From Motiliproteus sediminis (GTDB lineage: Bacteria; Pseudomonadota; Gammaproteobacteria; Pseudomonadales; Balneatricaceae): DNA of 64,000 bases. This document shows, piece by piece, positions 29,879 through 38,551 of this stretch. Both the position numbers and the translations under genes were made by a program. The stretch is taken from the NCBI RefSeq assembly GCF_017912535.1, contig NZ_JAERQK010000008.1:62001-126000 (forward strand), in the 5' to 3' direction. Position 1 is the stretch's first letter. The number at the start of each line of letters is the position of its first letter. The notes below the pieces were generated by a model, which did not search any database, was not told the origin of the DNA, and worked only from the letters and a program-made list of their open reading frames with translations.

Positions 29879-30438
29879 GCGGTAACCGTCGCTTACTGCA
29901 CACCCGCCACGTGGTGTGCCAGGGTTTCGCTCTGGATAACGGCCTGTGGGAGATCGAAGGGCGTATGAGCGACCTCAAGAGCTTTGCCATGCGCAACCCC
30001 GATCGCGGTGGCGAGATTCCGCTGGGCGAACCGCTGCACGACATCACCCTGGCGCTGACTCTGGACGCCGAATTGCGCATTCACGCGGTGCGGGTGGCGA
30101 TGGATGCCACCCCGTTCAAGAGCTGTGCGGCCATCACCGGGGCATTTCAGGCGCTCAAGGGGTTGCGCCTGTTGCCGGGCTTTAGCCGCCAGGCCAAAGA
30201 GCTGCTGGGCGGGGTCAAGGGCTGTACCCATCTGCTGGAACTGTTGGCGCCCATCGCCACCACCGCTTACCAGAGCCTGTGGCAGTCGGAAAACGGCTAC
30301 AACGGCGACGATCCGGCGGTGACCGGGTTTCTGATCAACAGCTGCCACGCCCTCGCCGAAGAGGGTGAGGTGGTGCAGGGGATGGCAGCGCAGCTGGCGT
30401 TGCCCGAGGAGCTGGCCACCCGGCTGGTACAAGGATAA
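29875..30438 (+). CDS. DUF2889 protein
   Basis: The 187-residue protein matches DUF2889: RHVVCQGFALDNGLWEIEGR near the start, then DITLALTLDAELRIHAVRV, and a histidine/cysteine-containing GVKGCTHLLELLAP segment. No function is known to me for the family. It is translationally coupled to fadD by a 4-bp ATGA overlap, and a crotonase-type gene follows 10 bp later, so it probably works with acyl-CoA or aromatic-CoA metabolism. No signal peptide or membrane segment is seen. Confidence 0.8.
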   Translation: MSGNRRLLHTRHVVCQGFALDNGLWEIEGRMSDLKSFAMRNPDRGGEIPLGEPLHDITLALTLDAELRIHAVRVAMDATPFKSCAAITGAFQALKGLRLLPGFSRQAKELLGGVKGCTHLLELLAPIATTAYQSLWQSENGYNGDDPAVTGFLINSCHALAEEGEVVQGMAAQLALPEELATRLVQG

Positions 30439-30448
30439 AGGAGCACCC

Positions 30449-31201
30449 ATGACCGATCTGGTTCAGTATCAAACCCGGGGCGCCATCGCCGCGATCGTTC
30501 TCAATCGCGCGGACAAGAAAAATGCGCTGACAGTCGCCATGTACCAGCGTCTGCTGGAGCTGCTGCAACAGGCCGATGCCGATGAAAGCATACGGGCAAT
30601 CCATATTACCGGCAGCGGTGACAGCTTCAGTGCCGGTAATGATATCAGTGACTTTATCGCCGCCGGCCAGCAGGCGGTGCATGACAATCCGGCGCTGCGT
30701 TTGTTGCATCAGTTGCATCGCCAACGCAAACCACTGGTGGCTGCGGTTAACGGCGTGGCTGTCGGGATCGGCACTACCTTACTGCTGCACTGTGATTTCG
30801 CCTATGCGGCCCAATCGGCCCGTTTCAAGCTGCCTTTTGTCGACCTGGGGCTGGTACCGGAGGGCGGTAGCAGTTCACTGTTGCCGCAGATGCTCGGTCA
30901 CCGACGCGCGGCGGAACTGCTGCTGGCCTGCGAGAGTTTTGGCCCTGACGAGGCAGAGAGCTACGGTATCCTCAATGGCGTCTGCGCTGATGATCAGTTG
31001 CTGGCGACCAGTTGGGCGATGGCCGAACGGCTGGCGACCAAGCCGCCACAGGCGTTACAGCAAGCCAAAGCGATGTTGAAGGCCAATAGTGGCCGACCAT
31101 TGGCAGAGGTCATCGACAGCGAGGTAGAGGAGTTCATGCGCCGGCTATCCAGCCCCGAGGCGCTGCAGGCGTTGAGTGCTTTCGTTCGAGGTAAGGGCTA
31201 G
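30449..31201 (+). CDS. Enoyl-CoA hydratase/isomerase family protein
   Basis: The 250-residue crotonase-fold enzyme has the oxyanion segments SAGNDISDF (about residue 70) and NGVAVGIGTTLLLHCDFAYA. A single acidic residue in VPEGGSSSLLPQ is the arrangement of delta3-delta2-enoyl-CoA isomerases rather than of two-glutamate hydratases. It probably moves double bonds of unsaturated acyl-CoAs during beta-oxidation. AAAGGAG precedes the ATG at 30449. It is the last gene of the fadD-DUF2889 unit. Hydratase activity is not excluded. Confidence 0.85.
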   Translation: MTDLVQYQTRGAIAAIVLNRADKKNALTVAMYQRLLELLQQADADESIRAIHITGSGDSFSAGNDISDFIAAGQQAVHDNPALRLLHQLHRQRKPLVAAVNGVAVGIGTTLLLHCDFAYAAQSARFKLPFVDLGLVPEGGSSSLLPQMLGHRRAAELLLACESFGPDEAESYGILNGVCADDQLLATSWAMAERLATKPPQALQQAKAMLKANSGRPLAEVIDSEVEEFMRRLSSPEALQALSAFVRGKG

Positions 31202-31221
31202 GGCCGGTCTCGCGGTAACAG

Positions 31222-32166
31222 TTAAAACCAGGGCCAGCGCGGCGGCGCGTAAGGGGTGAGGTGGAGCAACTGCGGCGTGCTGCGCAGGTTGCCGATCACT
31301 TGCAACGGTGACCAGCGCCGACTGGGTTGCAGCGCCTGCAGTCGGCGGATGCGCTCTTCAGTCGGCGGATGGCTACGTACCTGGGAGGGTTCAGCAGGGG
31401 CATGGCGACGGAAAACCAGCCGCTCGAACAAGCTGATATGGGGCGGGTCCAGTCGGCGTAGTGCCTTGATCAGCGGCTGAGGTGAACCGATCAGTTCGGC
31501 ACTGCCACGGTCCGCTTCAAACTCTCGCGTACGCGACAACGCCATCTGCAGCACAATACTCAGCTGCGGCGCGAGGATCAGCAGCAGCACCAGCAGCCAG
31601 GGCATGGTCATGTCGGTGAGCACGATCATCGGCAGGCTGACCATCAGAATCAGCAAGCCGGCAAACGAAAACAGTGCGGTGATGCGGCTGGTGAGGTCGG
31701 CAAACCCCATCAGCTGCAGATCGCCATTTCTGATGTGCGCCAGTTCATGCCCCAGCACGCCTATCACCGCTTCCCACTGCAACCGGTTCAGCAACCCTTC
31801 CGAGACCGCAATAACCGGGCGATCGGCACTGCCGGTGGTAAACGCATTGGGGGATGGATGGGGGAACAGATACAGCTGCGGCGTCGGCAGGCCGGCACGC
31901 TGGCTGAGGGTGCGTAACGCGCCATAGAGTTGCGGTGCCTGGAGGTCAGTGATCGGCTGCGCACGGTGCATGCGCAGCACGATCTGCTGGCTCAGGGATT
32001 GGCTGAAGTGGTAGCTCAGCACCACCGCCGTCAGACCGCCCAGGGCAACCGGCCAGCCGCCGAGCAGCCAGCCGATGTAGCCGAGTAGCAGCGCCATCGC
32101 CACCGCCAGCAACTGCGACTGCAGCCGGTTACGGGAGCGGTAATGCCTGAGGGTGGCCTGATCCAT
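31222..32166 (-). CDS. M48 zinc metalloprotease, HtpX-like
   Basis: The 314-residue membrane protease has two N-terminal helices (about residues 15-50), the zinc motif HELAHIRNGD (about residue 140), two further helices near 160-205, and a downstream EADRGSAELIG glutamate that completes the zinc site. HtpX-type enzymes degrade damaged membrane proteins. It is encoded 17 bp after the periplasmic protease gene, with Hsp20 just upstream, so the three make an envelope and protein quality-control group. Confidence 0.86.
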   Translation of the reverse strand: MDQATLRHYRSRNRLQSQLLAVAMALLLGYIGWLLGGWPVALGGLTAVVLSYHFSQSLSQQIVLRMHRAQPITDLQAPQLYGALRTLSQRAGLPTPQLYLFPHPSPNAFTTGSADRPVIAVSEGLLNRLQWEAVIGVLGHELAHIRNGDLQLMGFADLTSRITALFSFAGLLILMVSLPMIVLTDMTMPWLLVLLLILAPQLSIVLQMALSRTREFEADRGSAELIGSPQPLIKALRRLDPPHISLFERLVFRRHAPAEPSQVRSHPPTEERIRRLQALQPSRRWSPLQVIGNLRSTPQLLHLTPYAPPRWPWF

Positions 32167-32183
32167 TGCGGGTTCTCCGTCAG

Positions 32184-33542
32184 CTACCGATTGGACAAGG
32201 CCAAGTACAGAGTAGTGCCCTGACGTTCAATCATCAGTAGCAGTGTAGATCGACTGAGCGAGGCCGCGCGCGCCAGCTCGTCCAGATTGCGCACCCGGAT
32301 TCGGTTGGCTGCCAGAATACGGTCATCCTGAAGCAGACCGGCGTAAGCGGCCGAACTGCGCGATTCGATTGCGTACACCTGCACGGCGTCGCCCTCTTCG
32401 CTATTGCGCAGGGTTGCCCCCTCAAGCTGTGGTGCGAAGCGGCCGCCATCGACACTGAACTGGGCCGGAGAACCCAGCTCGGCGGTCAGGGTGAGGCGCT
32501 CACCGTCACGCAACAGGGTGAGTTCGATGGCGGTGCCGACACTCAGCACCGCCAGCTGCGAGCGCAGCTCTGCGGCCTGGCGCTGTGCTTTGCCATTGAG
32601 TGCCAGAATGACGTCGCCGGGTTTGAGGCCGGCCCGGTCTGCTGCGGAGTCGGGAACCACCTGACTGACCAATACGCCGCCCTGAGTTGCAGCGAGGCCA
32701 AAGGCCTCCGCCAGTTGCGCTGACAAATCCTGCAGGTGAACGCCGAGCAGGCCCCGACGTACCTCACCGTGCTCGCGCAGCTGGTCACTGATGGCGCTGG
32801 CCATGTTGCTGGGGATGGCAAAGCCGATACCCACGTTGCCGCCGCCGGGGGCGATAATGGCGGTATTGATGCCGACCAGCTCGCCGCGCAGATTGACCAG
32901 CGCGCCGCCGGAGTTGCCGGGATTAATCGACGCATCAGTCTGGATAAAACTTTCATAGCCCTCGATGCCAAGGCCGGTGCGCCCCAGTGCGCTGACGACA
33001 CCGGTGGTAACCGTCTGGCCGAGACCGAAGGGGTTGCCGATGGCAATGACGAAATCGCCCACCTGCAACTGGTCGGAATCGCTCAGCTGCAACGCGGTCA
33101 GGTTGTCCGCCTTGACCTTTAGCAGCGCCAGATCGACGTCCGGATCGGAGCCGATCAGGTCGGCGTTGAGCTCGCGGCCGTCAGTCAGCCCGATGCGGAT
33201 CTCGTCGGCGCCACCGATGACGTGGTGGTTGGTGATCACCAGACCGGCATTGGCGTCGATGATGACACCTGACCCGGCACTCTGGGGGCGGCGTTGCTGC
33301 GGCAGTTGCTGCGGCGGCAGATTGAAGAAACGCCGGAAAAACGGATCGTCGAGCAGCGGGTTACCAGCACGGCGGTGGGTGAAGGTCGAAATATTAACCA
33401 CCGCCGGAGTGATCTGCTTCAGCAGCGGTGCCAGCGTGGGTAGCGGTTGGTTTTGGGAATCGACCGCTGGCAATGCAGCCTGGGCGGTCAGCGCGGTGGC
33501 GAGCAGCGGCAGGCTGAACAACAGGGCGCGCAGTGCGTTCAT
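32184..33542 (-). CDS. degQ: Do-type periplasmic serine protease (DegQ/DegP family)
   Basis: The 452-residue protein has a signal peptide ending LTAQA, a trypsin-like domain with His in TNHHVIGG, Asp in DPDVDLALLK and Ser in GNSGGALV, and two PDZ domains (about residues 255-345 and 365-445). It degrades or refolds misfolded periplasmic proteins. The glutamine/proline-rich linker after FFRRFF (PPQQLPQQRRPQS) is in the usual place of the LA loop. GGAGACCACC precedes the ATG. It is upstream of the HtpX-like gene in the same direction. Confidence 0.9.
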   Translation of the reverse strand: MNALRALLFSLPLLATALTAQAALPAVDSQNQPLPTLAPLLKQITPAVVNISTFTHRRAGNPLLDDPFFRRFFNLPPQQLPQQRRPQSAGSGVIIDANAGLVITNHHVIGGADEIRIGLTDGRELNADLIGSDPDVDLALLKVKADNLTALQLSDSDQLQVGDFVIAIGNPFGLGQTVTTGVVSALGRTGLGIEGYESFIQTDASINPGNSGGALVNLRGELVGINTAIIAPGGGNVGIGFAIPSNMASAISDQLREHGEVRRGLLGVHLQDLSAQLAEAFGLAATQGGVLVSQVVPDSAADRAGLKPGDVILALNGKAQRQAAELRSQLAVLSVGTAIELTLLRDGERLTLTAELGSPAQFSVDGGRFAPQLEGATLRNSEEGDAVQVYAIESRSSAAYAGLLQDDRILAANRIRVRNLDELARAASLSRSTLLLMIERQGTTLYLALSNR

Positions 33543-33629
33543 GGTGGTCTCCTCGCGAGTTGCCGGTCCTGTGGGCGTTGGTGATTGATCCGGCCGGCAA
33601 ACCCTGAGCGGGCAGAGGAGGGGGGCAGG

Positions 33630-33653
33630 GTCGCCGCAGCGAACTGCGGCGAC
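33630..33653. other. Strong hairpin between Hsp20 and degQ genes
   Basis: GTCGCCGCAG and CTGCGGCGAC form a 10-bp perfect stem around CGAA. It lies 24 bp beyond the Hsp20 stop. No U-run follows on the minus strand, so it may stabilise or separate transcripts rather than terminate fully. Confidence 0.5.
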
Positions 33654-33677
33654 CGGGTTTGCTACGCCGGACGCGGG

Positions 33678-34133
33678 TTAGCTTTTACCGCCTTCGAGCA
33701 GCGGGCTGTCGCCAATTTCGATCCGGCGCGGCTTCATCGCTTCGGGAATTTCGCGCTCCAGATCGATATGCAGCAAGCCGTTCTCCAGACTGGCATCAAT
33801 TACCTTGACGTAATCGGCCAGCTGAAAGCGGCGTTCAAAACCGCGTTCGGCGATGCCCTGGTAGAGGAAGCGACGATCGCTGTCCTCGCCCTGATCGCCG
33901 GGCTTGGCGCCTTTTACCACCAGGGTGTTGGCCTGGCTCTGGATCTCCAGGTCTGCTTTGGTGAAGCCGGCCACGGCCATGGTGATACGGTATTTGTTGT
34001 CGTCCATCAGTTCGATGTTATACGGGGGGTAACCACCCTGAGAGTTAGCCGAGGCGTTCTCGATCAGGTTGGCGAGACGGTCGAAACCGATGGATGAACG
34101 GTACAAGGGTGCAAAGTCGATATGCATGGTCAT
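33678..34133 (-). CDS. ibpA: Hsp20 small heat-shock protein, IbpA-like
   Basis: The 151-residue protein opens with the IbpA-like [17 protein letters not shown], followed by the alpha-crystallin domain ([20 protein letters not shown] to [20 protein letters not shown]). It holds unfolding proteins for refolding by DnaK and ClpB. GGAGGAT lies upstream of the ATG. Its leader might contain a heat-sensing ROSE-type structure, as in other ibp genes, but I could not fold it. Confidence 0.9.
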   Translation of the reverse strand: MTMHIDFAPLYRSSIGFDRLANLIENASANSQGGYPPYNIELMDDNKYRITMAVAGFTKADLEIQSQANTLVVKGAKPGDQGEDSDRRFLYQGIAERGFERRFQLADYVKVIDASLENGLLHIDLEREIPEAMKPRRIEIGDSPLLEGGKS

Positions 34134-34243
34134 ATCCTCCAGTTGAGCAATATGTCTGGTTCGTGCCCTTCCATTGGAACGGGCGGTTTAGCGGTCCCTG
34201 TCGGCGACCGCTATTTCCCTAGATAGGGTTGCTCAGAACGATT

Positions 34244-35017
34244 TCAAGAGGCCAGCAAGCCAAATTCGTGCAGTGCTTCCCACACCAGCTTGGTGCCGGT
34301 GATCAGCAGTAACAGATAACAGATCAGGTAGAACCGTTGCTCGTTGACCCGGTGGTGCAACCAGATACCGATACTGACGCCAATCGGCGCCAGTATCACC
34401 AAAGTCGCTGAGGTCGAAAGGTTGGTGCTGTCAAACTGGCCGAGCAGAAAGTACGGCAACACTTTGACCATGTTGACCACCGCGTAAAAAATCACCGTGG
34501 TGCCGGCAAACAACGATTTTTCCAGCTTCTGCGGCAGCAGATAGATATTCAACGGCGGCCCGCCAGCGTGAACACTGAAGCTGGTAAAGCCGGCCAGGGT
34601 GCCCCAGAAACTGCCGCGCAGGGGGTCGGCCGCCCGCGCCGGCTGTGGGCCGTGGCGAAGCTGCTTGTAGAAGTAGTTGGCGGTAAACAGGATGGCGATG
34701 GTACCGATCAGCAGCTTGATATCGGCTTCGGTCATGTAGCGGAAGGTGAGCGCGGCGATGGTAATTCCCACCACCGCCGAGGGCAGAATGATCTTGAGGT
34801 TGGTACGATCGTAACGGCCGCGAAAACCCCACAGACTGACCAGATCCATAACGATCAGAATCGGCAGCATGATGGCGGCAGCCTGAAAGGGTGATATCGC
34901 CATCGACATCAAGGGCACGGCCAGCATTCCCAGACCGCCACCCAGCCCCCCTTTGGAGATACCAACGATCAACACGGCGGGAATCGCGACGGCGAAAAAA
35001 AGCGGATCGGTGATCAC
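34244..35017 (-). CDS. TauE/SafE-family membrane permease
   Basis: The 257-residue integral membrane protein has about eight helices and the family opening GISKGGLGGGLGMLAVPLMS. Members export sulfite, sulfoacetate or other organic anions; the substrate is unknown here. A TTG at 35041 would give 265 residues, but the GTG at 35017 has a GGAG site and starts directly before the first helix, so I prefer it. It is divergent from the XRE-cupin regulator 128 bp away, which may control it. Confidence 0.82.
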   Translation of the reverse strand: MITDPLFFAVAIPAVLIVGISKGGLGGGLGMLAVPLMSMAISPFQAAAIMLPILIVMDLVSLWGFRGRYDRTNLKIILPSAVVGITIAALTFRYMTEADIKLLIGTIAILFTANYFYKQLRHGPQPARAADPLRGSFWGTLAGFTSFSVHAGGPPLNIYLLPQKLEKSLFAGTTVIFYAVVNMVKVLPYFLLGQFDSTNLSTSATLVILAPIGVSIGIWLHHRVNEQRFYLICYLLLLITGTKLVWEALHEFGLLAS

Positions 35018-35144
35018 GTGCGGCACTCCGGCGGACAGCAAAGCGCCAGCCTACCGGAGGGCGTGGCCGGGTGCCAGTGGCAGATGCAGCCGGGCGACGG
35101 CTCGGTTACACTGGCGCCAGTCAGAAGCCGGAGTCACCTGATCC

Positions 35145-35714
35145 ATGGAACGTGCCACCCCCAATCTCGGCGCTGCGCTCAAGCAGGAGCGCAAGCGCCA
35201 GGGCCTCAATCTGTCGCAGCTGGCAGAGCGCTGCGGGGTATCGCGCTCCATGCTGTCCGAGATCGAACGCGGTAACGCCAATCCGACCTTTACCTCGTTG
35301 TGGAACATTACCCAGGCGTTGGGGGTGACCATCGACGAACTCACCCGGCGTTGTCAGAACCGGCCACCGGCGTTTATCGAGTCCCTTAGCGGATTGCAGA
35401 CGCCAATTATGGTCAGTGACGACGGTGGCTGCGAACTGCGGGCGCTGAACCCCTTGTCGACGGCAACCGAATTCGAGTGGTACGAACTGCGCTTCCAGCC
35501 GGGTGCGGCGCTGCACTCCCAGCCCCACGCGCTGGGCACCGTGGAGCATCTGTCGCTGCTCGAAGGGGAGCTGGCGGTACGGTTGAATAACCAGCTGCAG
35601 CAAACTATCGATAATCGGGGAACCCTGCGCTATCCGGCCGATGTGCCGCACAGCATCATCAACGAAGGCAGCCGCGAGGCGCGCGCACTACTGGTGCTTC
35701 AGCGGCAGGGATAG
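35145..35714 (+). CDS. XRE-family regulator with a cupin domain
   Basis: The 189-residue protein has an N-terminal helix-turn-helix (about residues 8-65: LNLSQLAERCGVSRSMLSEIERG) and a C-terminal cupin (about 110-185: LRFQPGAALHSQPHALGTVEHL, LEGELAVRLNNQ). PuuR-like proteins of this type sense small metabolites through the cupin. It is divergent from the TauE/SafE gene, which is its likeliest target. Its last 16 bp overlap the end of the convergent Rap1a-like gene. Confidence 0.87.
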   Translation: MERATPNLGAALKQERKRQGLNLSQLAERCGVSRSMLSEIERGNANPTFTSLWNITQALGVTIDELTRRCQNRPPAFIESLSGLQTPIMVSDDGGCELRALNPLSTATEFEWYELRFQPGAALHSQPHALGTVEHLSLLEGELAVRLNNQLQQTIDNRGTLRYPADVPHSIINEGSREARALLVLQRQG

Positions 35715-36061
35715 CGCTCGCGCAGCGCCCTGACCGCCACCAGAGTTTCGTTTTGCAGCCGGGCTTCCGGTCGTGCTTCCAGATAATCGACCACCAACCG
35801 TGCGTTGGCGCTGTGGCTCAGGGTCGTTTCACCGAGACAGAAAAACGCTTGCTGCCCCAGCTTGCGTTCGTAGATGGCGTTGAGTTCGCGTATTCCCTGC
35901 AGCAGGCCGAAACAGTATGCACCGGCGGTGCGCTGGGCGGCGGAGCTACTCGCCAGCCCCTCAGCTGCCGGACGACAACGCTGCAGCAGGTATTCTCCAT
36001 CGGCGAACGCCGGTAGCGGATTCAGGGTCAACAACAGAACAGCAAGGGGCGCTTTTTTCAT
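35699..36061 (-). CDS. Rap1a/Tai-like small periplasmic protein
   Basis: The 120-residue protein has a signal peptide (LAVLLLTLNPLPAFA) and a compact helical domain with conserved cysteines. The pattern AYCFGLLQGI, FFCLGE, then VVDYLEARPEARLQNETLVAVRAL and a final YPC is that of the Rap1a/Tai family, whose founding members are immunity proteins against type VI secreted amidases. No effector or secretion gene is near, so it may be an orphan or have another job. Confidence 0.65.
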   Translation of the reverse strand: MKKAPLAVLLLTLNPLPAFADGEYLLQRCRPAAEGLASSSAAQRTAGAYCFGLLQGIRELNAIYERKLGQQAFFCLGETTLSHSANARLVVDYLEARPEARLQNETLVAVRALRERYPCR

Positions 36062-36237
36062 TGCCAGGCTCCGGTTGTCTGCGCTATATCAAAAATTTAA
36101 CGGGTGCTCTTGTGCTATTTTTCGTCTAGCTTCGGCTGTAGTGGATGCTGAGTCAACGGCGACAGGGAGGGGGCACTACACTAATGGTGTTGAAACCTCT
36201 ACTTTATTTGCCTGCACGCCAGGGCTAGGGACAGATT

Positions 36238-37326
36238 ATGGGCGCCAAAGTCGCACTGTTTTTTTTACTCGATAGCAGCAAGGCTGCCACGCCGCAGAAC
36301 TACGGCATGCAGTTGCCAATCCAAAAGGTCGCACCCCTTTACGACTCCCTCAACGGAACCTGTCGCTTTGCCAAGATGAGCTTTCCCGACAGCACCGTGT
36401 ATGGGTTGAGCTACTTCAAAAAGCCGTTTCATGTCGACATGCTGGTGGTGGTCAAGGAGCTGGAAAACTTCTCTTACGCCACCATCACCAGCCAGTGTCA
36501 GGCGCAGTTGGCCAAGATTCTCAACGTCAAAGAACAGTTTTTCCATGCCGACTATCTGCACCGTGCTTTATGGCTGCCGCGGGGGCTGCAGAAGCAGGAG
36601 TTCGTCAACCTGGTCAGTCTTTACAGCGGTGATCCCGATCCCAAACTGGACAGCGTATCGCGCCTTGATGCCAAAGATTACTGGGTGATGAACTGGCGCG
36701 AGGGGTTTATCTTCGGGGGGCGTAATGAGGCTGATTTCAGCCGTTCGCTGGCGCTCTACGGTTTAGGCCTGGCGTATCACCGGGTGATGTCCAAAGCGAT
36801 CAACCAGCTCGCCCAGGCGGCCGATACCGGCGGTGACGCGCTGATGGGGCTGAAGATCGAAGCCGGTCGTTTTCGGGCCCAGTATCATTTTGACAATCCG
36901 GTCCGTCCCAGTCATACGGAGCTGGCCGACGTCTACAACCATATGGTGAAGTCGCTACGGCTGCCTGCGGTGAAAGCGGAGTTCGACCTCAAGCTTGAGG
37001 CGGTTACCGCGCTGACCCAACTGAAGCAGAACCGTTCACGCCTGGGTGGCGAGGGGGGGCTGGGTGACCTGTTCCGGCGGGATCATGGTGACGAACCAGC
37101 GGCTGGCGCCATTGGTGGTGCGACGCGAGGTGCTATGCCTCCGGTACCAAAACACAAGTCGGAGTCGCATACGCCCCGCCGGCGTCGACCGCTGCTTTGG
37201 ATTTTGTTGCTGCTGGCTCTGCTGGCGGCGGGCTATTGGTACCTGCCGGGGGAGTACAAGCAGCAACTGAGCGATGCGGTGCCCAAACCGGCGGCTACCT
37301 CCCCGGTTCCTGCGCCTTCCCAGTAG
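36238..37326 (+). CDS. Unrecognised 362-residue protein with a C-terminal membrane anchor
   Basis: I do not recognise the family. Residues 1-265 look like a soluble globular domain (ALFFLLDSSKAATP, FHVDMLVVVKELENFSYATI, DYWVMNWREGFIFGG). A low-complexity basic stretch (KHKSESHTPRRRRP) follows, and then one membrane helix near residues 319-338 (LLWILLLLALLAAGYWYL) and a short Pro/Ala-rich tail. With the basic stretch before the helix, the large domain should face the cytoplasm. AGGGAC precedes the ATG. It stands alone. Confidence 0.7.
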   Translation: MGAKVALFFLLDSSKAATPQNYGMQLPIQKVAPLYDSLNGTCRFAKMSFPDSTVYGLSYFKKPFHVDMLVVVKELENFSYATITSQCQAQLAKILNVKEQFFHADYLHRALWLPRGLQKQEFVNLVSLYSGDPDPKLDSVSRLDAKDYWVMNWREGFIFGGRNEADFSRSLALYGLGLAYHRVMSKAINQLAQAADTGGDALMGLKIEAGRFRAQYHFDNPVRPSHTELADVYNHMVKSLRLPAVKAEFDLKLEAVTALTQLKQNRSRLGGEGGLGDLFRRDHGDEPAAGAIGGATRGAMPPVPKHKSESHTPRRRRPLLWILLLLALLAAGYWYLPGEYKQQLSDAVPKPAATSPVPAPSQ

Positions 37327-37372
37327 TGGATATGGCCGCTTTGGCGTTCAGGCCTGATGGGGTGAATCGCTG

Positions 37373-37759
37373 GTGACATTACCGTTCTGGTGCCTGTTGG
37401 CGGCGCTGCTGTTTACCCTGTTAAGCAAAGTGCCGATGAATATTCTTGGTGCGCGCCAGCAGCCCTACGACAATCATATGCCGCGCATGCAGCAGGCCGG
37501 GTACCGCGGTGCGGCCCATCGCGCCTGGGCCGCGCACCAGAATATGCAAGAGGCGTTCGCGCCCTTTGCGGCGGCCGTGGTGGTGAGTCATCTGGGGCAT
37601 GCCAATGAACTGGTGGCCACGTTCTGGTGCCTGCTGTTTCTGCTCGCGCGTCTGCTTTACCAGTTGTTTTATCTGCTTGATCGTCCCACCTTGCGTTCGT
37701 TGAGTTGGGGGGCCGGCTGGTTGGCAACGGTGCTGCTATTTATCAGTCCTTTGATCTGA
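37373..37759 (+). CDS. MAPEG-family membrane protein
   Basis: The 128-residue protein has four predicted helices and the MAPEG pattern RAHQN/AHQNMQEAFAPFAAAVVVSH followed by FLLARLLYQLFYLLDRPTLRS. The family includes microsomal glutathione transferases and related enzymes, but small bacterial members are mostly uncharacterised. The start is GTG at 37373 with GGGGTGA upstream; no ATG is available in frame. It follows the unrecognised gene by 46 bp. Confidence 0.82.
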   Translation: MTLPFWCLLAALLFTLLSKVPMNILGARQQPYDNHMPRMQQAGYRGAAHRAWAAHQNMQEAFAPFAAAVVVSHLGHANELVATFWCLLFLLARLLYQLFYLLDRPTLRSLSWGAGWLATVLLFISPLI

Positions 37760-37871
37760 GTAAAAACATTAATTACCTGGGGTTATTTTTTTACGCCAGC
37801 TGCTCGATTAAGCTAGCAAGCAGTTAGTAATCTGCAGAGCATGGATGCCGCTGCCCACTGAGGTTGTCAAC

Positions 37872-38462
37872 ATGGAACGTCGTGCCCCCTTGCCATCCGC
37901 GGCGAGCGGAAACAGAGCTAAACCCAAACGCTACCTTGGCAAAGTTCGCGTCTATCTGCGTGATCAGGGGGTGGGTTACATCCAGCTGAAAGAGCGCGAA
38001 TTTCGCTTTGGGGTGACGGATTTTATTGGTGACGAACAGCCGGTCGAGGGCGATGTCGTCAGTTTTGTTCCGCAGCTCCTCAGTGACCAGTATCGCGCCC
38101 GTCATATCCGTATCGAACGGCGCGCGGCGGATCGTCTTGACACCCCAGCCGAGCGCTTGGCGCGCGAGGTACGCCCGGAGTCCGCTGAAACCGTTCGTGC
38201 AGCAAAAACCCGTGCGCCCGTTCACGTGGCTAACCCCAAGGCGCGGGACCATGTGCGGTGCGGCAGTTGCAGCAGGCTGGTGATTCCCAAAGTGGTGCGG
38301 GTCAAGTCCCGCCTGTTCGGTGGCCAGGCGCGCTGGGTTGAATCCTGTCCGCGCTGCAAAGGGTCGCTGGATGGCAAAACCTCGTCACTACGCATGCTCT
38401 GGGGTGCCACCGCGGCCATGGTTGGTGGCGCGGTGGTGGTGACCCGCAGCTTCTTTTTTTAG
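37872..38462 (+). CDS. Cold-shock-like domain protein with zinc ribbon and C-terminal helix
   Basis: The 196-residue protein combines three parts. An N-terminal OB-like domain (about residues 22-85) resembles cold-shock proteins (GVGYIQLKEREFRFGVTDFI, then PVEGDVVSFVPQ). A zinc-ribbon-like part has CGSC and CPRC about 30 residues apart. A final hydrophobic helix (LWGATAAMVGGAVVVT) follows. I chose the ATG at 37872 because GAGG lies upstream; 37845 is possible. Binding of single-stranded nucleic acid at the membrane is suggested by the layout, but no known protein with exactly this layout comes to mind. Confidence 0.65.
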   Translation: MERRAPLPSAASGNRAKPKRYLGKVRVYLRDQGVGYIQLKEREFRFGVTDFIGDEQPVEGDVVSFVPQLLSDQYRARHIRIERRAADRLDTPAERLAREVRPESAETVRAAKTRAPVHVANPKARDHVRCGSCSRLVIPKVVRVKSRLFGGQARWVESCPRCKGSLDGKTSSLRMLWGATAAMVGGAVVVTRSFFF

Positions 38463-38551
38463 TCCGATTTCTCTCTGGTAGCGCTGATCCGATCTGCTTG
38501 CCTGAGCGTAGTACTCGGGTATAAGCTGGAAGCACGACAGGAGAGCCCCTT

